From: a virus
Strand: one strand, 5' to 3'
IMG/VR virus record: IMGVR_UViG_3300021074_000071
Coordinates: 1 to 37,156 of that record
DNA length: 37,156 nucleotides
In this document: in pieces, positions 8,756-16,010 of the stretch
Numbering within the stretch: the first letter of the stretch is position 1
Layout of the letters: every line of letters begins with the position of its first letter
Program-made: the position numbers and the translations under genes
Notes under the pieces: generated by a model
Database searches by the model: none
Told to the model about the DNA's origin: nothing
What the model saw: the letters and a program-made list of their open reading frames with translations, nothing else

Positions 8756-8964
8756 TCCTTTCCCTCTAGTATATTCATCTCTTCTGGATGCCTAGTTAGC
8801 ATAGCGTCAAAGTAAGCTGCATCTACAAAATACATCGGTGCAGATCTAACTGCTGGTCCTCTGCAGTTTACTACTGCATTAACAAAAAACTCATCCTCTA
8901 CATAGCCTACAAGCTTATCGTCTATTGTAAATAGACCATACACTAAAGCTATAGGAACCCGCAT
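8752..8964 (-). CDS. hypothetical protein, 70 aa
   Basis: Not recognised. Begins MRVPIALVYGLFTIDDKLVG, a beta-hairpin-like start, and ends with MLTRHPEEMNILEGKE. No membrane segment or metal motif. Its ATG shares a base with the TAA of the methyltransferase upstream (TAATG) and its stop overlaps the glycosyltransferase start (ATGA), so it is coupled on both sides and probably belongs to the same cassette. Confidence 0.6.
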   Translation of the reverse strand: MRVPIALVYGLFTIDDKLVGYVEDEFFVNAVVNCRGPAVRSAPMYFVDAAYFDAMLTRHPEEMNILEGKE

Positions 8965-9536
8965 TATGCTTCTTTCCTCACTGCGACCACATAATCCTTT
9001 TGTAGGACTGTATGATTAGGTGTTTCAGCTAAGAACTTATCTATTCCAAGATGCGGGCAGTTATTATTGAATGGCCCGTTATATCCTTTAGGTAACCAAT
9101 TGTAGTCATCGAAGATCATAATGCCACCTACCTTAAGCAGCGGCCATGACATTACGCTGTCATTATATACGGACTGCATCCTGTGATCCCCGTCAATGAA
9201 TATGCAATCATACTCGTTAGCATGTAACTGTGGCAGCACATTACGGCTGTAGTCACATCTAAACTCACATCTTCTATCTCTTAAGTAAGAATACAGATTC
9301 TGTCTAATAGTAGTCTCCTGATCTTCTGCGATGTAATCCTCATAGCCTGGAATAGGATAAGGTGTACACGGGTCGATAGTTATTACTACTGATTCAGGCC
9401 AGTTCTTCAGGAGATACTCTGTGCTTCTTCCCTCGAACGTGCCTATCTCTAGGAACAAGCAGTAACCGCCCTTAAGATGCGAAAGATGCCTATCAAAGAT
9501 GTCTGTATTAAAGTCACACGTAGTAAACTTACCCAC
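8964..9536 (-). CDS. class I SAM-dependent methyltransferase (Methyltransf_24-like)
   Basis: 190 aa. FLEIGTFEGRSTEYLL is the SAM-binding motif I, VVITIDPC motif II, and YDCIFIDGDHRMQSVYND with WPLLKVGGIMIFDDYNW is typical of the Methyltransf_24/CmcI-like group often found beside glycosyltransferases and acting on sugars or small molecules. Start GTG 9536 has AGGAGG four bases upstream. It overlaps its upstream neighbour by 8 bp and the downstream gene by one base. The acceptor is unknown. Confidence 0.85.
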   Translation of the reverse strand: MGKFTTCDFNTDIFDRHLSHLKGGYCLFLEIGTFEGRSTEYLLKNWPESVVITIDPCTPYPIPGYEDYIAEDQETTIRQNLYSYLRDRRCEFRCDYSRNVLPQLHANEYDCIFIDGDHRMQSVYNDSVMSWPLLKVGGIMIFDDYNWLPKGYNGPFNNNCPHLGIDKFLAETPNHTVLQKDYVVAVRKEA

Positions 9537-10113
9537 TTATCCTCCTATCGAACCACATTAGAGTGTTAGCAAACCAAGGTAGAGTAGAAGCCTTACGCAG
9601 CTTCAAAGAAGTATCTATGTCAAACTCAAACCCGCGCTTAGTCATCTGCTCTATGATGTAGTCGTTAGTCCGGCAGTTAACGTGCCCTACGCCTGCTTGT
9701 CCTGGGACTGCCCAGCTTAGTAGGAGCGTATCTTGAGCAAAGAGTGCTATGTTGTCTAATAGCTGCTGCTCATGCTGACGTGGGACGTGTTCCCCTAGTT
9801 CGAGCGATAGCGTAAACTCATACTTAAGTATAAAAGGTAACGGTTTACCTAGATCTACTTCTTTAATACCTTCTATAACAGATATATTACCTATATTAGG
9901 AGTACCTTCAAAGCCATAAACACTATCCCACCCAACGTTACGTAGATGCTCTACATAATATCCCTTGCCGCAGCCAAGGTCAGCAGTGCTAGTAGGAGCA
10001 CCCCCATAAAAAGCTTCTACGTGCTTAACAATAGCCGCCGCTAACGCCTCGTCGAAGAAGTGGCTCTGCTTAGCCTCTTCTAGACTCCATATACCTGTTT
10101 CCGAGTCTATCAC
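9529..10113 (-). CDS. class I SAM-dependent methyltransferase (Methyltransf_23-like)
   Basis: 194 aa. TADLGCGKGYYVEHL is motif I, VYGFEGTPN the acidic end of strand 2, and FTLSLELGEHVPRQHEQQLL the motif IV/V region with the E-H-(I/V)-P signature of FkbM/UbiE-like enzymes. NCRTNDYIIEQMTKRGF follows as in this group. Start GTG 10113 (GTGA overlap with the upstream coiled-coil gene) has GGAGG seven bases upstream. Second methyltransferase of the cassette; not closely similar to the first. Confidence 0.85.
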   Translation of the reverse strand: MIDSETGIWSLEEAKQSHFFDEALAAAIVKHVEAFYGGAPTSTADLGCGKGYYVEHLRNVGWDSVYGFEGTPNIGNISVIEGIKEVDLGKPLPFILKYEFTLSLELGEHVPRQHEQQLLDNIALFAQDTLLLSWAVPGQAGVGHVNCRTNDYIIEQMTKRGFEFDIDTSLKLRKASTLPWFANTLMWFDRRISG

Positions 10114-10295
10114 TTACTTTCCTCCGCTACTGCTTCTTTTTCTATTATACCTAGTTCGGTGATTAGATGATCTCTGACCATTAACAGAGTTCGTTTTTCA
10201 GCTTCCCACTCTAGTATCTTATCTCCTAGTGTAGCTATTCTGCTATTCCACTCATTGATTAAATTTTGTAGGCGGTTAAACTCTCTGTTATTCAT
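10110..10295 (-). CDS. small coiled-coil protein, 61 aa
   Basis: Nearly all helix with heptad-like hydrophobics (LQNLINEWNSRIATLGDKIL and on), acidic C terminus. Start ATG 10295 with AGGAAGGA upstream. Stop overlaps the methyltransferase start. Probably an oligomeric small phage protein; no function recognised. Confidence 0.6.
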   Translation of the reverse strand: MNNREFNRLQNLINEWNSRIATLGDKILEWEAEKRTLLMVRDHLITELGIIEKEAVAEESK

Positions 10296-10488
10296 CTTCC
10301 TTCCTCTTAATCACTGGCATTACTTTATCTAAAGCGTCTAAGATGCACCTAGTGCACTACTCTCTGCTCTTAATATCATTTATATGGATAGCAGTTGTAG
10401 CTGTTATCTCTCCATGCACAGGGCAGATGAAGATGGGAGACTTAAATGAGCATAGTGCTGTTTGGTTGTTTAGGGTATACTCTAACAC
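10288..10488 (-). pseudogene. zinc-finger gene interrupted by an in-frame TAG
   Basis: GTG at 10488 with GGGAGG seven bases upstream opens a frame of 43 codons that stops at TAG (10359-10357); the same frame then continues 22 codons to TAA at 10288. Before the TAG lies CPVHGE, after it CTRCILDALDK, so together they form a CxxHG...CxxC zinc module of a type common among small phage proteins, in which I would expect Tyr before the second pair (one base from TAG). The downstream end overlaps the next gene's ATG by 8 bp, as real genes do here. Either a nonsense mutation, a sequencing error, or readthrough. TAG is an ordinary stop for many other genes in the window, so general recoding is not supported. 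Confidence 0.6.
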
Positions 10489-11012
10489 TAGCGTACCTCC
10501 CAGGGACAATAACCGTAAAGCCAGTTATAAAAATTGCATAAACCCTGACGGCACGCCTCCCAGTGTGTATGCCAGTAATCATCTTTATCGGTGGTAGTTA
10601 TTCTATTCAGTTTGAAGTTGAAGGTAGTATAAGTCTCAGCTAGTAGATCAAGTCCTACTAAGCAGCTATAAGGGCTAAGAGTAGACCAGACGTAGCCTAG
10701 CTGATTATAAACTTCTTTGTTACCTACACGTATTACGTCTACGTACACAGGAGGCCATTTAAACTCTGGTAATACACTTGTCAGTCTAAGTTTCTTCTGC
10801 AACCCTGTGCCCACCCAGAACTTAGTAGCTGCAGTATCTAGCGTACATACCGTGTCTACTGCTATGCCTTTTGACTCCAGATGTACTGGTATGTTTATGA
10901 AGTAACCGTCCGTAGTAAATGGGATAGAGTCATCCCCGTAAGCTACTCTGCATACGAAGATTACTAACGCTAGCCCTGTTAAGTATAGTAGTAGCAGCTT
11001 ACCTGTTGTCAT
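10488..11012 (-). CDS. membrane-anchored retropepsin-like (clan AA) aspartic protease candidate
   Basis: 174 aa with a hydrophobic segment at residues 5-20 (LLLLYLTGLALVIFV), a signal anchor or signal peptide. VCTLDTAATKFWVG (DTA at 59-61) lies where retropepsin-like proteases carry D[TS]G[AS]; CLVGLDLLAETYTTFNFKLN (118-136) matches the second retropepsin signature (ILG.D.L.......D), including the spacing to a final beta strand. Length fits a single-domain protomer that dimerises. The active-site Gly is Ala here, so activity is uncertain. The C terminus is Trp/Tyr/Cys-rich. It overlaps a small membrane protein upstream (ATGA) and ends one base into the interrupted zinc-finger gene. If active it would work outside the cytoplasm or at the membrane. 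Confidence 0.55.
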   Translation of the reverse strand: MTTGKLLLLYLTGLALVIFVCRVAYGDDSIPFTTDGYFINIPVHLESKGIAVDTVCTLDTAATKFWVGTGLQKKLRLTSVLPEFKWPPVYVDVIRVGNKEVYNQLGYVWSTLSPYSCLVGLDLLAETYTTFNFKLNRITTTDKDDYWHTHWEACRQGLCNFYNWLYGYCPWEVR

Positions 11013-11146
11013 TTCTCTACCTCTACCTTATGTGTTCGAACTAAAGCTAAATCCTGATTACAGCTTCTAGCTGTGTATACGGTATACATAGCAAGTATAA
11101 ATGCAAGGGTAATAAAATAGGTATACAGCTTATCCTCGGATGTCAT
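11009..11146 (-). CDS. single-pass membrane micro-protein, 45 aa
   Basis: MTSEDKLYTYFITLAFILAM starts a polar N terminus followed by one membrane helix (residues about 8-25), then a polar, charged tail ending HKVEVEK. ATG 11146 overlaps the HTH gene stop (ATGA) and its own TGA overlaps the ATG of the retropepsin-like gene, so it is coupled on both sides; AAAGGA lies eight bases upstream. One of three such micro-genes in the operon. It may partner the membrane-anchored protease downstream; this is inference from order only. Confidence 0.65.
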   Translation of the reverse strand: MTSEDKLYTYFITLAFILAMYTVYTARSCNQDLALVRTHKVEVEK

Positions 11147-11481
11147 TCTAGTAATCCTTTTCTATTAGCCGGTTGTAATATCCGGCATTCGTTAACTACT
11201 TCCTTCCATGCTTTCTTCTTTCTAATCAACATGCTGTAGCCGTCGTAGTTAAGGCAGTAAGGGCTAACCCCTAGCGTCTCAGCAAATACTAGTAGGTTCT
11301 TAAGAGGGATACCATTACGCACCACCCAGTTGATTGCATGTTGACGGCTGAGTTTAACGCCTGTAGCCTTCTCTAAGATTCTTACACACTGTGCAGGTCC
11401 GCCCCAATGGTCTACTACAGCCTTAATCATGCGCTGCTGGGGACTGGATTTAGCTGTCTTCTTTCGTCTTAGGTCTGCCAT
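11143..11481 (-). CDS. YdaS-like helix-turn-helix DNA-binding protein
   Basis: 112 aa. MIKAVVDHWGGPAQCVRILE and KLSRQHAINWVVRNGIPLKN form a Cro/YdaS-type HTH (residues 18-65), followed by LLVFAETLGVSPYCLNYDG; the N terminus is basic (RRKKTAKSS). Such proteins act as Cro-like repressors in prophages. It lies within the operon rather than beside a promoter, so its operator is not obvious; the palindromes at 21146-21160 and 28414-28434 are candidates. Start ATG 11481 with GAGG upstream. Confidence 0.65.
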   Translation of the reverse strand: MADLRRKKTAKSSPQQRMIKAVVDHWGGPAQCVRILEKATGVKLSRQHAINWVVRNGIPLKNLLVFAETLGVSPYCLNYDGYSMLIRKKKAWKEVVNECRILQPANRKGLLE

Positions 11482-12134
11482 GTTGCCTCTAGCTCAAGTC
11501 TATTGTATTTTCTGTGTCTAGCTTTATGACATGCTGCACATAACCATGTAACTTCTAAGGGCTTAGAATAGTCTTCATGGTGTGCTTCTGGTCTGCAGCT
11601 TCCACATAGCTGACATGCACTAGGCTTATCCATACGCCCACTTCGTATGGCCGCGTGTAGTAGCTTATGACACTCACTTTTTTCTGGGTTGTCAGCCTTC
11701 CACTTTTTAGGTCTAGCTATGTATACTTCTGGATTACTCTTATAATATGACCTAGTTCTAGCTCGTTCCCGCGCTACATTCTTTACATAGTTCTTCTGAC
11801 GGTGTGTAGCTACTACTTGCGGATCTCTTTTGTGAAGCTTTGCGTATTCTTTATTATAGGCACTTATTTCTTCTTTATGCTTAGCTCTATAGGTTACTTT
11901 ATGTTGCTTACTGCGCTTAAGTATTTCGTCTCTATTTGCTTCGTAGTATGCTTTGCTCTTAGCTAGTATTTTATCTCTATTAGCCTCTCTATAGAGTATG
12001 CCTTCCTTGTGCTTACACTCTTTACACTTGGAGTCTCTACCGTGCTTACCTAATTTAGCCTTATTGAACTTTTCCAGCTCCAGTTCTAGGCTGCATTTAG
12101 TGCATACTTTAGTAACTACTTTAGTGCTGCCCAT
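11469..12134 (-). CDS. HNH endonuclease with N-terminal zinc ribbon
   Basis: 221 aa. An N-terminal ribbon (VCTKCSLELELEKF ... SKCKECKHKEG) is followed by long basic helices with repeated REANRDKILAKSKAYYEANR units, then a C-terminal HNH module: CQLCG, AHHEDYSKP and WLCAACHKARH, carrying the zinc Cys pairs and the catalytic His. This domain order is typical of phage homing-type HNH nucleases. It overlaps the 3' end of the polymerase gene by 19 bp, a usual place for such genes. The ribosome binding site is weak. It could be a free-standing homing endonuclease or a host-DNA nuclease. Confidence 0.85.
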   Translation of the reverse strand: MGSTKVVTKVCTKCSLELELEKFNKAKLGKHGRDSKCKECKHKEGILYREANRDKILAKSKAYYEANRDEILKRSKQHKVTYRAKHKEEISAYNKEYAKLHKRDPQVVATHRQKNYVKNVARERARTRSYYKSNPEVYIARPKKWKADNPEKSECHKLLHAAIRSGRMDKPSACQLCGSCRPEAHHEDYSKPLEVTWLCAACHKARHRKYNRLELEATWQT

Positions 12135-14005
12135 GTTTGACCACTCTTTACGTCTACTAATTTGTTTATTACCCCGCGTGGGAATAGCTTAAGGTATGCT
12201 TCAGTCATTGTTGTTCCTAGAAGCTCCTTAGCTTCCTTAACTTTAGACTTATGTGTTTCAAGAATTAGCTCATCGTGAACTGAGACTAGCAGACGTATCA
12301 TTTTGTTGTCAAGCTTTTTGTGCAACATATTGAGTGCAGTTATTACTATCTCTGAGGCTGTACCCTGTACCGGTGTGTTTACGCTTCTAGTGTAGGCTCT
12401 ATCTGGCAGCAGCTTACGTACCTTCCCTGTTACTGTAGTAGTTAGATTAGTCTTAGCTGCTATATCTCGCTGAACTTTTTGCCAAGCTGCATATCCGCTA
12501 TAGGTGTCAAAGAAGGTACGAACGTGCTGATACGCTTGTTCTTCAGTAAGCTTTACATTATAATTCCAGGCTGCGTAGTCTACTAAGCCCTTAGCACCTA
12601 ATCCAAAGGCAAGTCCGAAGTTAAGAGCTTTACCTAGCTGTCTCTCTTCTTTAGTAACCTTATCTAAAGGCTTACCTGCTATTTGAGATGCCATATAACT
12701 ATGGAGGTCTAAACCTTTCTTATACACAGCAAGCATAGCTTTATCCTGAGACAACTCAGCAGCTACTCTAAGCTCAATCTGTGAATAGTCTCCCCCTACT
12801 AAAACTTTATCCGTTCCAGCTATAAATATACTGCGTATCTCTTCTCCTCTTGGAAGTTGCTGAACGTTTGGCGATCTAGAAGACAGCCTACCTGTAGCTG
12901 TATACCCCAGCGTGTAGCTTCCATGTAGACGCTTTGTAATGGGATTAATCTTAGCTAGTAATGTAGGTCCGAAAGAGGATAGCAAACGATCTAACTTCTT
13001 ATACTCCAGTAACGGTTTCACAAAGCTCAACTCACTAAAGCTACTTAAGCTCTTAGCATCACTCCTAAGCTTTCCAGTCTTCTCAGACCGAGGCCACTTA
13101 TGCTGAATAGCGATAGGTAGATTAGCCTCTAACCACTTGCTGATGTGGTGTGTGCTGCGTACATTAGTAAGGCTACCGAAGTGCTTTAGCACCTGGAGCT
13201 GCCTTCTATCTCTTTCCTTCTCCCACTCTTTGCAGCACTTCACATGCTTCTCGACATCTATACTAATACCGTTAAGAATCATGTCGGTTACAGGCTCAAG
13301 GGCTTCCCTATTAAGTCTGTATACTGCTGCTAAACCCAGCTCCTTTATCTTACGTGATAGCACCCTGCCACAATCAAAGGTGAACCAGCTATCCTGTGCC
13401 GCGTAAGCGAGCTGCTCCTTGCTGAGGGGGCGTTCTGTCCAGTTTGAGGTCTGAAGCTCCTTATCTACCCGTATGCCTAGTAGCTTCGCCACGCAGACAC
13501 GCAGGGAGGCCCCGTAGCGCTCCCCTTTACCAAGCCAATCAGTAACCTCACCTTCCCCTTCAGCCTCATCTTCCTCTTCGAAGCTGGCAAATTCAGCACA
13601 CTTTACTAGGTTATACATGATCATGCTGCAGTCCATGTTAGGCACGTCTAGGCCATTGTGCTTCATATGCTGCAGGTCGAAGATAGCATTGTGAGCTATC
13701 ACCCTCTTAGCAGCGAAGATGGGGGCTAGCATCGCTAAGGGTAGATAGAACGTATCAAACATGTAACAGCGGTCTATACCGTCATAGAACTGGACCAGGG
13801 ATGGGAAGGAGCGATAGGGGCAAAGCCCTGCAACAGGGTCATAGACGTAGTTAGCCTTCTTGCCTGTTTCAATGTCGAAGCCTAAAACTGGGGTGCTTCT
13901 GGTGAGTAGAGCTTGGATGCAGCGTTCTGCTAAGTCTGTGGTGCAGACGTAGATGCAGTTAAGCTTCTTATCACCGATGGTTATTGCGAACTTAAGGTCT
14001 TTCAC
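12116..14005 (-). CDS. family A DNA polymerase with 3'-5' exonuclease
   Basis: 629 aa, the usual size for phage PolA without a 5' nuclease. Exonuclease: Exo I DIET (D44, E46), Exo II HNAIFDLQHM (D110), Exo III YAAQD (Y201, D205). Polymerase: motif A GGDYSQIELR (D406), motif B RQLGKALNFGLAFG (R455, K459, F463), motif C SVHDELILE (D578, E579). At 467 a Phe replaces the usual O-helix Tyr (E. coli Tyr766). The 142-156 segment is unusually acidic. Start GTG 14005 has AAGGAG five bases upstream and overlaps the small membrane gene. This is the replicative polymerase of the phage. Confidence 0.97.
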   Translation of the reverse strand: MKDLKFAITIGDKKLNCIYVCTTDLAERCIQALLTRSTPVLGFDIETGKKANYVYDPVAGLCPYRSFPSLVQFYDGIDRCYMFDTFYLPLAMLAPIFAAKRVIAHNAIFDLQHMKHNGLDVPNMDCSMIMYNLVKCAEFASFEEEDEAEGEGEVTDWLGKGERYGASLRVCVAKLLGIRVDKELQTSNWTERPLSKEQLAYAAQDSWFTFDCGRVLSRKIKELGLAAVYRLNREALEPVTDMILNGISIDVEKHVKCCKEWEKERDRRQLQVLKHFGSLTNVRSTHHISKWLEANLPIAIQHKWPRSEKTGKLRSDAKSLSSFSELSFVKPLLEYKKLDRLLSSFGPTLLAKINPITKRLHGSYTLGYTATGRLSSRSPNVQQLPRGEEIRSIFIAGTDKVLVGGDYSQIELRVAAELSQDKAMLAVYKKGLDLHSYMASQIAGKPLDKVTKEERQLGKALNFGLAFGLGAKGLVDYAAWNYNVKLTEEQAYQHVRTFFDTYSGYAAWQKVQRDIAAKTNLTTTVTGKVRKLLPDRAYTRSVNTPVQGTASEIVITALNMLHKKLDNKMIRLLVSVHDELILETHKSKVKEAKELLGTTMTEAYLKLFPRGVINKLVDVKSGQTWAALK

Positions 14006-14132
14006 GTAGTCTCCTTACTAGCCTACCTACTGCATAGTATAGTTCTAGGCATAACCATATTACCGTATGGAACAGAACGATACCTACTAGTATGCCAAAT
14101 AAGAACATGCTTAGCTGCGCTATGCTGATCAT
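13992..14132 (-). CDS. single-pass membrane micro-protein, 46 aa
   Basis: MISIAQLSMFLFGILVGIVL begins one long membrane helix (about residues 6-30), followed by an Arg-rich tail (VGRLVRRLRERP) that would stay in the cytoplasm. ATG 14132 overlaps the TGA of the gene upstream (ATGA); the 3' end overlaps the polymerase start by 14 bp. GGAG lies nine bases upstream. Unknown function. Confidence 0.6.
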   Translation of the reverse strand: MISIAQLSMFLFGILVGIVLFHTVIWLCLELYYAVGRLVRRLRERP

Positions 14133-14350
14133 GCTACTACACTCCAGTTTCTTTCGTACAGCTCAGCATAGATTTCTTCAGGGGGTGTATTGCTGATCCA
14201 TATATCACTCTTAGTAGTATAGTATCCCTGCGGAGCGTTCCTATCGCCACGCCACGTCCACACGCCTAAGTCAATGCCGTGAATGTGGAACTGCTTATAC
14301 GTGCGGTAGCCTTGGCGCTTCTTTAGCTTACGTTTGATTCGCTTGGTCAC
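14129..14350 (-). CDS. hypothetical basic protein, 73 aa
   Basis: Very basic start (TKRIKRKLKKRQGYRTYKQF), then GVWTWRGDRNAPQG and an acidic, aromatic C terminus. GTG start at 14350 with GGGGGTGAA upstream. No recognised family; a nucleic-acid-binding role would only rest on the charge. Coupled to the membrane micro-gene downstream. Confidence 0.55.
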   Translation of the reverse strand: MTKRIKRKLKKRQGYRTYKQFHIHGIDLGVWTWRGDRNAPQGYYTTKSDIWISNTPPEEIYAELYERNWSVVA

Positions 14351-14356
14351 TCGTCT

Positions 14357-14533
14357 TCACCCCCAGCTATCCCATTCAACCATATTCTTTGCTTCGCTGG
14401 CCATCTTAATAACATGCTCTAATCCGCTAATGCTTTTAATGTCGTGCAGTCTCTGAATAGCAGCATGACATACTTCTAGGAGCTTAATAGTATCTTCATG
14501 CCTTTCCTCAAATTCTTTTAGATGGTCCCGCAT
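14357..14533 (-). CDS. small helical protein, 58 aa
   Basis: ATG 14533 starts inside the end of the Gp49/66-family gene (16-bp overlap) and the frame runs to TGA at 14357, seven bases before the next start. Sequence is all-helical and charged (MRDHLKEFEERHEDTIKLLE ... MVEWDSWG). The ribosome binding site (AAGAG) is weak. It fills what would otherwise be the largest coding gap of this part of the operon. Function unknown. Confidence 0.5.
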   Translation of the reverse strand: MRDHLKEFEERHEDTIKLLEVCHAAIQRLHDIKSISGLEHVIKMASEAKNMVEWDSWG

Positions 14534-14859
14534 TTGCTCTTAATCCGTTCTAAGTCAAACTCCACACCTTCTCCGTTATCTAGCTGGGTAGCAGCAGCCT
14601 CTATGGACTTCTGCAAGTCTACCTTGCACTGAAGGAAGTAGCCCTCAAGCTCCCACACTTTATCCTCAGCACGTTTACGGGCTATATTATACCCTACATC
14701 GTAGTTATAATTAGCCGGGTCTACGCAGCCTGAGACCCCTACTACTTCAAAGCCGTTCTGAAGTGTTAGAACTACTGCTATAGTCTTTAGCCCTAGCGTG
14801 TAACCTACTTCTGACTTGATAGCGTTATTGATGTCTTCTTGTGTTAATGAGTTTTTCAT
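14518..14859 (-). CDS. Gp49/Sf6 gp66-family phage protein
   Basis: 113 aa. TQEDINNAIKSEVGYTLGLK, VLTLQNGFEVVGVSGCVDPA and NIARKRAEDKVWELEGYFLQ match the conserved core of the N4 Gp49 / Sf6 gene 66 family (PF13876), a widespread phage accessory family whose function is not known. AGGAG lies eight bases before ATG 14859. The C terminus (about 80-113) is an added coiled-coil-like acidic segment. Confidence 0.85.
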   Translation of the reverse strand: MKNSLTQEDINNAIKSEVGYTLGLKTIAVVLTLQNGFEVVGVSGCVDPANYNYDVGYNIARKRAEDKVWELEGYFLQCKVDLQKSIEAAATQLDNGEGVEFDLERIKSKCGTI

Positions 14860-15055
14860 TTTGCTTTCTCCTGTTTACTCTTATGTTTTGTTTATCTACT
14901 CTACGTCCTTTTATTTGGTCCTCTACCTGCCTAATGCAGTCATCACATAGAGGCATCCCATACGTAAAATTCATCACCCCGTAATCATCACAGCCGCAGC
15001 ATTTACCAAGGTGGTCTTCTATTGCATCTCCGTAGTCGTAGTTATCCATACTCAT
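14825..15055 (-). CDS. small zinc-binding protein, 76 aa
   Basis: KCCGCDDYGV with PLCDDCIRQVE gives two CxxC pairs about 15 residues apart, a compact zinc ribbon. An acidic N terminus is followed by a basic tail (GRRVDKQNIRVNRRKQNEK), which suggests nucleic-acid contact but does not prove it. The start overlaps the previous gene's stop (ATGA); the 3' end overlaps the next gene by 35 bp. Confidence 0.6.
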   Translation of the reverse strand: MSMDNYDYGDAIEDHLGKCCGCDDYGVMNFTYGMPLCDDCIRQVEDQIKGRRVDKQNIRVNRRKQNEKLINTRRHQ

Positions 15056-15309
15056 TTTATTCCCCTTAATTCTTTCTGTATCTCAGCTTGAATCTGAAGG
15101 GCTGTTCGGTGTCCGTCTGACCATGCGGTTTTCTTCGCCTTCCTAATCGCAGCTTGGAGGTGGTTCCACATTCTATTAACATCTTCGTGTTCTTCTACGA
15201 AGAAGCGAGCCATTGGACACCGTGGTGGAATTACGAGGCAATCAGTCCCGTCAAATTCCTGTTCTACGTGCTCCTTCTCGCACAGTTCGCATTTTGATAA
15301 GGTGGTCAT
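15052..15309 (-). CDS. small zinc-finger protein, 85 aa
   Basis: MTTLSKCELCEKEHVEQEFD followed by CLVIPPRCPMARFF gives four Cys suitable for zinc; a helical half with KAKKTAWSDGH follows. ATG 15309 is preferred over the frame's upstream ATG at 15354 because it has AAGGAG eight bases upstream and overlaps the TGA of the membrane micro-gene (ATGA). Function unknown. Confidence 0.6.
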   Translation of the reverse strand: MTTLSKCELCEKEHVEQEFDGTDCLVIPPRCPMARFFVEEHEDVNRMWNHLQAAIRKAKKTAWSDGHRTALQIQAEIQKELRGIK

Positions 15310-15437
15310 TCCCCCTTCTCCTTCAGCTTGGCTTTTTGTCTTTGGTCTTCCCACTGCCTATCCATCTGCTTATCGAAGTAAATCCCTACCAACTTAACGA
15401 GCAGGTAGAAACAAAAAATGCCAGCTAGAAAGGTCAT
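15306..15437 (-). CDS. single-pass membrane micro-protein, 43 aa
   Basis: MTFLAGIFCFYLLVKLVGIY is one membrane helix at the very N terminus, followed by a highly charged helix (DRQWEDQRQKAKLKEKGE), giving an N-out/C-in anchor layout. ATG and TGA both sit in ATGA overlaps with neighbours (15434 and 15309), strong evidence of coupled translation. Third membrane micro-gene of the operon. Confidence 0.65.
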   Translation of the reverse strand: MTFLAGIFCFYLLVKLVGIYFDKQMDRQWEDQRQKAKLKEKGE

Positions 15438-15739
15438 AGTTTTTTATCCTCAAGATACTCAGGATGCGCCTTAAGTATCTCCTCCTCAGCCTCAAATAAA
15501 GCATCGTAGTATCCATATCTTTCTTTCGGCATAAACTCCTTACTGTAACCACTGTCGCTCCACACCTTTCTAGCAGCATCAGTTTCCAAATATCGTCTTT
15601 GTTTCTCTGGATGCCGTTCCAGATATGTCCATACTAGATCATGAGAGACTTGCGCTTCCAACGAGTATCCTTGTACGGATAACCCATATTTATGCCAAGG
15701 ATGACTAGAGGCATAATATGCGCTAAGGTTTTTCCTCAT
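15434..15739 (-). CDS. hypothetical protein, 101 aa
   Basis: Not recognised. Aromatic- and charge-rich (SHPWHKYGLSVQGYSLEAQ, VWTYLERHPEKQRRYLE), probably globular and helical, with an acidic C terminus. ATG 15739 has AGGAG upstream (AAGGAGAGGC). Overlaps the zinc-ribbon gene by 17 bp. Confidence 0.6.
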   Translation of the reverse strand: MRKNLSAYYASSHPWHKYGLSVQGYSLEAQVSHDLVWTYLERHPEKQRRYLETDAARKVWSDSGYSKEFMPKERYGYYDALFEAEEEILKAHPEYLEDKKL

Positions 15740-16001
15740 GCCTCTCCTTCATCTCTGCCATTTTGCGCTCAAATTTGTAAACACACTCGATTGCATCAAG
15801 CAAACTAACATCATACGACTCACAATCTGGATGAGCAGAAAGAGACACAAACAACGCCCAGCACCGTTGCTCGAATTGCTCTTGCTTGTCTCTAGTAGCT
15901 TCCATATCAGTCATTTTGAATTTAGCATTCCCGCACGTTGGACAAACGCCATATCTTTCGTCTGCCCAAGCTGTTCCGCATTTACCGCAAGAAATAATCA
16001 T
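15723..16001 (-). CDS. zinc-ribbon protein, 92 aa
   Basis: MIISCGKCGTAWADERYGVC followed by PTCGNAKFK is a rubredoxin-type CxxC...CxxC ribbon at residues 5-25; an acidic helical region with two more Cys follows. ATG 16001 is chosen over the frame's ATG at 16085 because GGAGG lies four bases upstream and the ribbon then starts the protein. It is the first gene after the structured RNA block; its ribosome binding site sits six bases from the T-run of the second RNA element. Confidence 0.7.
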   Translation of the reverse strand: MIISCGKCGTAWADERYGVCPTCGNAKFKMTDMEATRDKQEQFEQRCWALFVSLSAHPDCESYDVSLLDAIECVYKFERKMAEMKERHEEKP

Positions 16002-16010
16002 TTGTCCTCC

